The position numbers were made by a program, and so were the translations under genes. The notes below the pieces were generated by a model that was not told the origin of the DNA, made no database searches, and was given only the letters and a program-made list of their open reading frames with translations. A stretch of 64,000 nucleotides of DNA from Theocolax elegans (taxonomy: Eukaryota; Arthropoda; Insecta; Hymenoptera; Cerocephalidae): contig CM047429.1 in assembly GCA_026168455.1 (NCBI GenBank), forward strand, positions 32,819,850-32,883,849, in the 5' to 3' direction. Shown one piece after another: positions 11,076 through 20,682 of this stretch (within the stretch, counting starts at the first letter, position 1; each line of letters begins with the position of its first letter).

Positions 11076-11294
11076 CTATTCCTTACATATAATATATATA
11101 AATATTTCGCCGCCGCCGCCGCCGTGTCTAAGAATTCAGAATTCAACATATATATATATATGTTTTATATATATATGTCATATATATATATGTTATATAT
11201 ATATATATGTTATATATATATGTCATATATATATAAGTGTGTGTGTGCGTGTGCGAGTGCGTGCGTGTGTGTGTGTGTGTGTGTTTGTGTGTGT

Positions 11295-11337
<43 letters not shown>
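11076..11337. repeat. Compound microsatellite: GCC, TA, GT and poly-T tracts
   Basis: The order is a short (GCC)n tract, the word GTGTCTAAGAATTCAGAATTC, (TA)n, (GT)n, then an uninterrupted T run of about 48. The same GCC tract and EcoRI-containing word recur at about 31260 and 33900, so this is one copy of a dispersed unit. The T run directly abuts the D1 left arm at 11338. Confidence 0.8.
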
Positions 11338-12131
11338 CCGAAGAGGTGGAGAAATGCTTAATGCACCATGACTGGAGCCATGCGACACTCCCCGTGTGTG
11401 GGGACTCTCCTATCGAGGGGTGTCGATAGAGTCTAAGAGCCACCCATTTAAAAAAGGTTGTCATAAGATACAAGGCTGTTCTCCAGCCAAATCAATTCCT
11501 TGTATATTAATGTAGTCATAGCCGCGTAGGCAGAAGTCTACCTCGGGGACGTATGCGTGGGTGGATTTTTGAATTCGACAATCCGAATATTCTACTTATG
11601 TCATAAGGTACAAGCTTGTAAATTTGCAGGAATGTAGGTAATAAGGTTTTAAACAAATAAAAAAATTGGCAGAAGCGGATGTTGAGGACAAGATGGCGGC
11701 AGAAGTACCGGAAGTGGTCAAAAATATTTTTCTACTTATGTCATAAGGTAAATTTCTGCCTTTTCGCTTATAGCTTTTTCAAGACGTCAATAAGCTAGAA
11801 AAAATTTGGCAGAAGTGTAGGATGGGGATAAGTGCCAAAAAAAATGATCAATAAGTGCGCGGATTTGAAATATTCGATTTTCTCTCGGTATTTGGTATCT
11901 AAAATACACGACTTGTTACAAGCTTGAACATTTGCAGGAATGTAGGTAATAAGGTTTTAAACAAATAAAAAAATTGGCAGAAGCGGATGTTGAGGACAAG
12001 ATGGCGGCAAAAGTACCGGAAGTGGTCAAAAATATTTTGCTACTTATGTCATAAGGTATATTCTGCCTCTTCGCTTATAGCTTCTTCAAGACGTCAATAA
12101 GCTAGCAAAATTTGGCAGAATTGTGGGATGG
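11338..12131. mobile_element. D1 left inverted arm with 311-bp sub-repeats
   Basis: About 790 bases whose reverse complement is found at 25075-25865, on the other side of Gy2. The arm contains a sub-repeat with a period of about 311 bp (ACAAGCTTG words at 11609 and 11920). A short palindrome CTTATGTCATAAG occurs three times (11595-11607, 11735-11747, 12043-12055). Long inverted arms with iterated subterminal palindromes suggest a cut-and-paste DNA transposon with transposase-binding repeats; the family is not recognised. Confidence 0.65.
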
Positions 12132-12137
12132 GGATAA

Positions 12138-12329
12138 GTGCCAAACAAAATTGCATGCAATCTCAATCCGGTAAACCATGGTTGTGTCGTTAATGGCAAT
12201 AAATTTGACTCTGTATGGTTTACGGGAGCACAACGTCCAGAAACAGTTCGAGATGTTATTGTCGAAGATAATGACGCAGAAGCTGATGAAAATATTTCTT
12301 GTGAAAGCGATGAATCTGAAAATAATTAA
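12138..12329 (+). pseudogene. Small acidic ORF fragment inside D1
   Basis: A 63-residue open stretch ending in TAA, Cys-containing in its first half (NHGCVVNG) and strongly acidic at the end (DNDAEADENISCESDESENN). It sits between the D1 arms, just 5' of the Gy2 insertion. Position and an acidic C-terminus would fit the last piece of a transposase or accessory protein of D1. I do not recognise the family, and no upstream exon is visible. It may equally be chance. Confidence 0.3.
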
Positions 12330-12386
12330 TTGAAACCATATATGTATTTAAACATACACACACCAGTGTACTCGTTATTTGTATAT

Positions 12387-13426
12387 TGTGACGGAAATCG
12401 TCACACAATCTATTCACGACGAATAGAGTATTTAAATTGTCGAATTGTAAGTCGTCAAAGCCGTTCGTATGTCAAGGCCAACCGACGACACTTGTTTATT
12501 TTCCTACAAGTGTACAATTACGCGCGCAATAGTACGTAGGGATGAGAGCGCGAGAGTGTGTGTGTGTTTCCCACTCTCATCCCTTTTTCGAAAATTAGGC
12601 GATTGCCTAATCAGTATGTCCCGATCCGCCGCTCGAGGCGGATAAACTTAACCGGTACCGATCGCGAGAGTTTTTCTGGCTAACAAGGCGCGTGAGGCGT
12701 AAGTAAAGCCATCGGTTACCCGGATCGTCCTCGCGAGGTGTACCGCGAGTGACCTGGTGTGTGTTAAGGACGGGAAGTGTTGGTGTGAGTGCGGACGCGG
12801 ATCGCGAGGCACTCGCCGCGGCACAGGGCCGCCTTCCACCACCGCAGCCGACGTCGTCTTCCTTGCCCAGGAGGACAAAAAGGGACACGGATCGGCTGGG
12901 CCATCCACGGGGCGAATCCCGGTAAGTGTAGTTTATACTACCGCGTGTTCCCCCCCTTACCCCGAGTGTATGTGCGTGTGTACATCGGGAGTGTGTTCGG
13001 GTACGCCGGTACCCGAATAGCGGATATCGGGGTAAAGTCAACCGCAGGCGAGGATCTCGATCCGGTTGGCTCCCGATACCTCCGCCCGCGCGAAAGAACA
13101 TTGTCGCGGCACGAGGCCTGGATGGCCAATTGTTAATTAAAATTAAATAAATGGTTTAATTATTTTTATTTTAATTAATTGTGTTTATTGTGTTCTCCCC
13201 GCTCCCGCCGACATCCTTTAATTTTTTATAAATCGTGTCGAGGCAAGGAGGATTGCCCGAATCCTCCACACCGATCGTTTCAGCGAACTCGCGTTCCTGG
13301 CGACAGCCCGCAGTTCGGATGAATAAATAAATAATTGTGTGCGCGGTATTGGGCAACGCGGCCCAACGGTTTTTATTAATTTCATTAATTAATTAATTGA
13401 ATCGGGTACGCGAATACCACGTCACA
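12387..13426 (+). repeat. Gy2 5' LTR
   Basis: 1040 bp, starting TGTGACGG and ending CGTCACA, so the LTR ends are inverted repeats of at least 7 bp. Aligned by eye to the 3' LTR at 23967-25009, differences are C/T at the sixth base, a G/T near 12460, two-base GT-tract and single-base indels, and a few substitutions. It should contain the promoter and polyadenylation signals. I could not place a TATA box with confidence. Confidence 0.93.
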
Positions 13427-13428
13427 AA

Positions 13429-13445
13429 TGGCGACCGTGACAGGA
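13429..13445 (+). promoter_or_regulatory. Gy2 primer-binding site, tRNA-Arg
   Basis: TGGCGACCGTGACAGGA begins two bases after the 5' LTR. It is complementary to the 3' end (with CCA) of the animal tRNA-Arg(UCG) as I know it. A tRNA-Arg primer is known for several insect gypsy lineages such as the mdg1/412 group. Confidence 0.85.
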
Positions 13446-13539
13446 TGTTCGGTTTCGTCCTCACCGAATTTAAATTAAAGTGTATATTTGTCGGCCATAT
13501 TTTCGCGCGCGAGCAGTGTCGCGGCGAAACGGAGCGGGT

Positions 13540-13581
<42 letters not shown>

Positions 13582-16136
13582 CGAGAGACGGCGTGTGAGA
13601 CGCGTCTCTATACCGGAGTATTCCCCCTCTTGCTCGGGTATCCGAGGAGAGGTGTACACCGGTATATCGAGAGAGAGTTCGCGCGCGACCGTGTTTAGCC
13701 GGAAGCGCCCGATCTCACCGAGATCGGTCTCTCTCGATCGCAAGCTTGACGGGAGATCTTTGTTAGCTTGTATGGGAGCGGCAAAGTAGGGAGAGAGTAG
13801 CTTGCGCCGCGGATCGCGGGCAGCGAGAATCCCCCCCGAATAGCGCAAAGGAAAGACTTCGCGAGAGCCGATCATCATCTCAGTCCAACTCGCGGGCGCA
13901 ATCGGAGAGAATCCCTAGTCGCGGGGAATCGGAGTAGGTGCTAGGCGGGCTATAGGTGTGTGAGTGAGAGAGATAGCGCGATCGCCTAGCCCCTTCGCGT
14001 GTATAAGTCTTCGCAGCTGGTTTCACCGATAGAAACCACTGCGGCGAATTATTTTATTTCGTTTTAATAAAATAAATTCGTTCCCGCGCGGGGTCTATTT
14101 TATATTTATGGTGTGTGAGAGATTAAAATAGATTCTTTCGGGAGAAGTAGTTGCCCCACCCCTCCTCCCTTTTAAAGAAAATTTTAAAATAATTTAGTTT
14201 TCTTTATATACGGGACGCGGCGAATTAATTGTTGTTATTTGAGTTCGAGAGCGAAATTTCGTTGTTGCTTTCTCCCCTCCCTGACCCACGCATATATTAT
14301 ATATAGTAATTATGATTTAATAATTGTGTTTATTATTTATTACTATTTATATTTATAATATATGTTATATCATTTTATTTGTGTGTGAATAAAATATATT
14401 TTGCAACTATTGTTAATTATTTAGACTTGTTTGCAAGTTAAATAATTAACAGTAAGTAACTTTGTGTGAATCGGCCGCAAAGTTACAATAGTTGTAAGAT
14501 TAATTATTTAAACTCCTGTGTGAGTAAGATAATTAAAATTATATTTATTGCGATTATCTGACAGTGATTATTCAATTTAATATTTTGTATTTATTGAGTA
14601 TTACTGTTCATGATATTTGTAACATATTTTTGTAAATTTTTGAGTGTGAGAAAATTTTTTTTTATAACTCGTGTTAGTTGTTTAGACTTGTTGCAAGTTA
14701 AACAATTAATGTTAAGTATCTTTGTGTGATTGTTCCACAAAGATACGAGAGTTGTAAAATATAATTATTTAGACTCGAGAGTGAGTTAAATAATTGAATT
14801 TTTTTTGCATGTATTTTAATGATCGGCATTTAACCTAATATTTCGTATTCGTTATTTGCTGTGAAATTTTAATATATGTTAAAAACTTTCTTTTCTCTTT
14901 TTGTGTGTTTAAATTATATCTCCACACATTTTTACCAATTATTTAGACTTGTTTGTTAGTTAAATAATTGGTTATAATTTTTTTTTGGTGTGTTTGAGTA
15001 AAATTATTCGGTGTATAAATTTAATTGTTTAGACTTGTTAGCAAGTTAAATAATTAAATTTTCATTTCCTTTTCATTCAATTTAATTAAAAAAGGAAATA
15101 TAAATTATTTCAACTTGGTAGCAACATAAATTATTTATTTAGTCCTTCTTAGGATAAAATAAATATATTTCGCTAAAAAATTGTCGTTTGGGACGACAAT
15201 TAGTGAAATAATTATTTTGTTGCAAACCTACCGTTGAAATAATTTAATTAAATTTGTGTTTGTTGTGTAGTGTAAATTATAAAGGAAATTTTTTTTTTGT
15301 TGTTTTGGGCTTGGAAAAGCAAAATAATAAATAGTGTCTTGGTGTGTGTGAATCACAAGACACTGTATTTATTTTTATATTTATTTTAAAATTAATTATT
15401 TAGGCTCGTTAGTGAGATAAATAATTTAATTTTTTCTTTGTCTTTTCTTCCTTCATAATTTGTTGTTCTGTATTTATTAATAGATTGAAACTTTAATTAT
15501 TTCAATTTCCATAACAAAATAAATTCTTTTCGCCAGTGAGGAATCTTTTGGATTATAACTGGTGAGAGAGATATTTTGGGAAATCGTTAAATTTACCATT
15601 ACTGGTAAATTACCGACGATATTGAAATAATTTGAAGATTTCTTTTTGTTAATAATTAATTATTTTTGCTTGCAGGAGCAATTGTATAGAGTCTTGGTGC
15701 GTGTGAGTCACAAGACACTATTATACACATTAATTATTTAGACTTGTGAGTAAGTTAAATAATTAATTTTAATTTGGTGCAAGTGTTAAGTGTGTGATTT
15801 GTCACAACTTTAACCAACAAAATTTAATTATTTTGTCCTTCTAAGGACGAAATAAATTCCTTTTAAAGAAAATCTTTTGGATTTTAATTAAGTGATATAA
15901 TTTTGTTGGTACACTAGTCGGTGCATTTTTACAATTTATTGTAATTAAGCCGACACCAAATTTTTTTTACTCGTTGGGAGTAATAATTATTTTATTGTGG
16001 CGAGTCCAATAAAATAATTTCCAATTGAAAATTGGATACTTCCGAAGTATTTGAAACACTAGGGATTTCATCTGAAATCCCGGTTGAGAGTACTTCTCCC
16101 GACGTAACACGTCGGCTGCTGCTGGTCAAAAAAATA
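13446..16136 (+). promoter_or_regulatory. Gy2 leader: GC-rich start, then a chain of hairpins
   Basis: The first 850 bases are GC-rich with a (GA)n tract at 13540-13577. From about 14400 to 16130 the sequence is a near-continuous succession of inverted repeats. Examples are 14411-14451 (18-bp stem with one bulged G), 14456-14486, 14500-14536, 14674-14709, 14716-14746, 14763-14795, 14934-14972, 15018-15060, 15333-15364, 15388-15431, 15729-15767 and 15986-16018. Several are enclosed by longer-range stems (14404-14413 with 14485-14494; 15102-15114 with 15233-15245; 15495-15506 with 15621-15632; 15813-15824 with 15899-15910), giving multi-branched folds. Stems change in compensatory fashion between repeats, so the fold rather than the sequence appears to be kept. 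The role is unknown; RNA packaging, dimerisation or internal translation start are possible. Confidence 0.8.
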
Positions 16137-19100
16137 ATGGCCAGCAGCTATGAAGCCCGAATGGCCCAGCTTATGCGTGAATCACGCATAGCTAGGGATA
16201 TTCGTCGGGAAACGAAGAAGCTTCCGATTGAGGCAGTGTATGCCCAATTGGAGCATCTGAGTTTAAACGCAAATGGCGAAGAGGCGGAGTGCCGCGAACG
16301 CCTTTTGCGTCACCGGATAAGATGTGTAGACATTAATCTGGAAATACCATGGTTCCCTGAATACGATGAGAATGTAAGGGCAGAGCCTGCACATAAACCT
16401 CTAGTATGTCAGGAACTGTGGGAAATTAGGAAACCCCGTTCCAGGAAAGGGAGTGTGGTCCCATCAGGAACGGAAGTTTCCTGCGAGTCCGAAATGTCGG
16501 ATCGCGAAAGGGTTGCTAGTGACAGAGCACCTATCCCTGAAGAAGATGGAGCTCTGTCACCAAGTGGTCTGTCTAGAAACTCGCCAATGAGTACTGCACA
16601 AAGCCCGAGGTTGGCATCAACAGGTGCTATACCTAAACGGTTTGGTGAGGTACTGGCAGTTAACATGCCCACGACTGCAATCCCTTATGTTCCTGTTTCG
16701 GTGGCTGCAACCTCGTGCACAACCACTACGTCGACGGTTACGACCGTGACGACTGCTCAACTCGGAGGTTTTTATGCACCCGCACATTACCTCCCAATTG
16801 AAGAGCAGAGAAACAGCGGACATCTTGGCACTAGAGAGAGTGAAGTGCCAACACAACATTTTGACTTGGGTTCGCAGACGGAAGCCGACCGTCGTACGTC
16901 ACGAGGATACACCTCTAGACAATACGCCAACAGGCAACCTGAAGCTAATACAACCGAACGTCAATTTGTTGATGATAGGAATGGATATGACCTTCCTAAT
17001 GACGTCAGTGTTCAATCTTACGAAAAACCGAGGTTTGAACAGAGACGTCGTGAGACCTCTTCTAAGACTTGTGAAGGACAAGATAGAAGAGAGAGGCGTG
17101 AGTACACGACTCCAAACGGAAATTCACGACACCATCGTTCTGTGAGTAGAGCCTTAAGCAGCGATGAACGTCGTGAAAACTGTACGGAGAGACGTACTCA
17201 TAAACGTCAGTCCAACCGTAAACTCGACGACCGAGCGCAGCCGGAAATTCCGGAGCAAGGTCACAGAGAGAGGTCGGACAGACGTAGAGAAACGCCTCGA
17301 GAGAATCGTGCGGTGGCCACTTGCGATCAAAGTACTCAGACGGATTCGTCCGATGGGTATCAGTCTGATCGCGAACCTGCTCGTAGGAGATCCGATTCTC
17401 GTAGGGCGGCTGAAGGCCGACAAGAGAATAGGAATCCTCTACCAGTAGGCGTAGGAGTTCCCGGACGGATAATAGAGATGACCGTCGGGAAAGAGAGTCC
17501 TACGAAGCCAGGCCAAGGTATCGTGAAGACGATAACCGAACGCACGATCGGACAGGGTGCGCACGAGAGCTGCGTATCTGGAACATGTCCTTTGATGGTG
17601 AGACCAAAAAGGACGCGGAAGAATTTCTGAACCGTTTGCACGACTTCAGAAATGACAACGAGTTCTCAGATCGCAGGATGTTCAGTGCCCTGCCCAATGT
17701 GTTCTACGAAATAAATTCCTTTTAAAGAAAATCTTTTGGATTTTAATTAAGTGAATTAATTTTGTTGGTACACTAGTCGGTGCATTTTTACAATTTATTG
17801 TAATTAAGCCGACACCAAATTTTTTTTTACTCGTTGGGAGTAATAATTATTTTATTGTGGCGAGTCCAATAAAATAATTTCCAATTGAAATTGGATACTT
17901 CCGAAGTATTTGAAACACTAGGGATTTCATCTGAAATCCCGGTTGAGAGTACTTCTCCCGACGTAACACGTCGGCTGCTGCTGGTCAAAAAAATAATGGC
18001 CAGCAGCTATGAAGCCCGAATGGCCCAGCTTATGCGTGAATCACGCATAGCTAGGGATATTCGTCGGGAAACGAAGAAGCTTCCGATTGAGGCAGTGTAT
18101 GCCCAATTGGAGCATCTGAGTTTAAACGCAAATGGCGAAGAGGCGGAGTGCCGCGAACGCCTTTTGCGTCACCGGATAAGATGTGTAGACATTAATCTGG
18201 AAATACCATGGTTCCCTGAATACGATGAGAATGTAAGGGCAGAGCCTGCACATAAACCTCTAGTATGTCAGGAACTGTGGGAATTAGGAAACCCCGTTCC
18301 AGGAAAGGGAGTGTGGTCCCATCAGGAACGGAAGTTTCCTGCGAGTCCGAAATGTCGGATCGCGAAAGGGTTGCTAGTGACAGAGCACCTATCCCTGAAG
18401 AAGATGGAGCTCTGTCACCAAGTGGTCTGTCTAGAAACTCGCCAATGAGTACTGCACAAAGCCCGAGGTTGGCATCAACAGGTGCTATACCTAAACGGTT
18501 TGGTGAGGTACTGGCAGTTAACATGCCCACGACTGCAATCCCTTATGTTCCTGTTTCGGTGGCTGCAACCTCGTGCACAACCACTACGTCGACGGTTACG
18601 ACCGTGACGACTGCTCAACTCGGAGGTTTTTATGCACCCGCACATTACCTCCCAATTGAAGAGCAGAGAAACAGCGGACATCTTGGCACTAGAGAGAGTG
18701 AAGTGCCAACACAACATTTTGACTTGGGTTCGCAGACGGAAGCCGACCGTCGTACGTCACGAGGATACACCTCTAGACAATACGCCAACAGGCAACCTGA
18801 AGCTAATACAACCGAACGTCAATTTGTTGATGATAGGAATGGATATGACCTTCCTAATGACGTCAGTGTTCAATCTTACGAAAAACCGAGGTTTGAACAG
18901 AGACGTCGTGAGACCTCTTCTAAGACTTGTGAAGGACAAGATAGAAGAGAGAGGCGTGAGTACACGACTCCAAACGGAAATTCACGACACCATCGTTCTG
19001 TGAGTAGAGCCTTAAGCAGCGATGAACGTCGTGAAAACTGTACGGAGAGACGTACTCATAAACGTCAGTCCAACCGTAAACTCGACGACCGAGCGCAGCC

Positions 19101-19562
19101 GGAAATTCCGGAGCAAGGTCACAGAGAGAGGTCGGACAGACGTAGAGAAACGCCTCGAGAGAATCGTGCGGTGGCCACTTGCGATCAAAGTACTCAGACG
19201 GATTCGTCCGATGGGTATCAGTCTGATCGCGAACCTGCTCGTAGGAGATCCGATTCTCGTAGGGCGGCTGAAGGCCGACAGGAGAATAGGAATCCCTCTA
19301 CCAGTAGGCGTAGGAGTTCCCGGACGGATAATAGAGATGACCGTCGGGAAAGAGAGTCCTACGAAGCCAGGCCAAGATATCGTGAAGACGATAACCGAAC
19401 GCACGATCGGACAGGGTGCGCACGAGAGCTGCGTATCTGGAACATGTCCTTTGATGGTGAGACCAAAAAGGACGCGGAAGAGTTTCTGAACCGTTTGCAC
19501 GACTTCAGAAATGACAACGAGTTCTCAGATCGCAGGATGTTCAGTGCCCTGCCCAATGTGTT
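15847..19562 (+). repeat. 1.86-kb tandem duplication of leader end and Gag in Gy2
   Basis: Sequence from about 15847 (ACGAAATAAATTCC) to about 17704 is repeated from 17705 to about 19562; frames in the two copies are offset by 1858 bp. The junction at 17704-17706 jumps from inside Gag (GTGTTCT) back to the leader. The copies are near-identical, differing by a few bases and by one-base deletions at about 17437 (first copy) and about 18282 (second copy). Confidence 0.9.
16137..17630 (+). pseudogene. Gy2 Gag, first tandem copy (truncated)
   Basis: N-terminal Gag: an Ala/Arg-rich head (MASSYEARMAQLMRESR), then a Ser/Thr linker and a long Arg/Glu-rich region (about residues 250-430) that probably binds RNA. 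The open frame extends upstream of ATG 16137-16139 to about 16032 without another ATG, and its upstream part lies in leader hairpins. I therefore take 16137, whose context (ATAATGG) is favourable, as the start. A one-base deletion near 17437 throws the last 60 codons out of frame, and the capsid and zinc knuckles are absent because the duplication junction follows. Confidence 0.75.
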
Positions 19563-20682
19563 CTCAAAATCAGCACTGTTCTGGTATAGAACAGTTCAGC
19601 CATCTCTTCAAGATTGGCGTGATTTTGAGATCGAGTTCCTAAATGAGTATGGCCGTATAATAAATGACAAAGATTTACTCATGGAACTTCGATCAAGAAC
19701 ACAAAATGAGGGAGAAAAGGCTACGACGTTCTTGAACTGTTTCAGAGCAATCGTGAATAAGTTTAAATGCCCTCCCTCATTAGAACAACAGGTGAAGATG
19801 GCCTACTCGCAGATGAGGCCAGATTACCGTAGGTACATACCAGTACGACAAATCAGGAATTTCTCTGATTTGACAAGCTACGGTAAAGAGTACGAGCAGC
19901 ATTTAACATGGGACACGAAATTTTCCAGTTCCAACCTTAAACGCGAGAAGCTCGTACCAGAAGCTTTCCCGAAACAGAGTGGTGGAGCACGAGTTTCGGG
20001 CAAAGTGGCGACTGTTACCGAAAAGAGCAAGGATGAGTCTTCTCATGCGGATAAACAGTCGTCGAAGAAAACTATTAAGAAGAAGAGCAAGAAAAGTGCG
20101 AAAAACTCGCCAAACTCTTCTTCGAGCGAATACGAAGCAGCCGGTGTGTACGGTACTTCCAACGTCGCTAATAGTTTTCAGAAACGATACGGCAAATCGA
20201 ATAATGGAGTGAGTGCCCCCAATTCGAAATCCGTATCGTACGTGCCTGTTTCTCAACAGTCACCTGGGCAACAAAAACAGAGCTCGGGCAAAAGAGAAAG
20301 ACGTGTTTTGACGAATTCTCAACTGCCCCAGCAAAACGTTTTTGTCCCACAAATGGCACAAAACCTGGTGAGGTATGTGCAACCACAGGCGACGGCAGTA
20401 AATCCAACGAACCTGAGCACCAACTTTGTCGGCGTGTGTTTCACATGCCAAAAAGTCGGTCATAGGTCGTCGGATTGCCCGAGCCGAACATGCTACCGAT
20501 GCGGAAACATTGGGCACTCCGCTGAACAGTGCTCTACCGAATTGGTAGCAAAGGAGTGCCAGCTGTGTGGAACTAGTGGCGTTACACTCCAAACATGTCC
20601 TAACTGCGTCAGGTTCCTTCAAAACGTGGGAAACCTGAACGCAGGGCACCCGAGCTGCCTCGGGCGCCCTGCACTGCAGTAA
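17996..20682 (+). pseudogene. Gy2 Gag, second tandem copy (complete length, one frameshift)
   Basis: Same head as the first copy (ATG 17996-17998); a one-base deletion near 18282 splits it into 17996-18448 and 18265-20682. The second part keeps the Arg/Glu-rich region and a retrotransposon-Gag capsid domain (from FDGETKKDAEEFLNRL through FLNEYGRI to YGKEYEQHL). A Lys/Ser-rich linker follows, then two CCHC knuckles (CFTCQKVGHRSSDC and CYRCGNIGHSAEQC) and a further Cys-rich CQLCGTSG...CPNC segment. It ends at TAA 20680-20682, and Pol lies in the -1 frame, open across this point, so Gag-Pol would need a -1 shift. The function is particle formation and RNA packaging. Confidence 0.85.

Noticed and set aside
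11124..11473. Open frames of His/Thr, Cys/Val, Lys or Phe repeats at 11124-11473
   Set aside because: They are translations of (TA)n, (GT)n and poly-T tracts.
12607..13356. Several open frames on both strands within the Gy2 LTRs
   Set aside because: The same frames occur in both LTRs; GC-rich LTR sequence is open by chance and shows no domain.
13397..13878. Open frames over the (GA)n tract in the Gy2 leader
   Set aside because: Arg/Glu and Leu/Ser repeats from a dinucleotide tract; the frame is in the leader before the Gag start.
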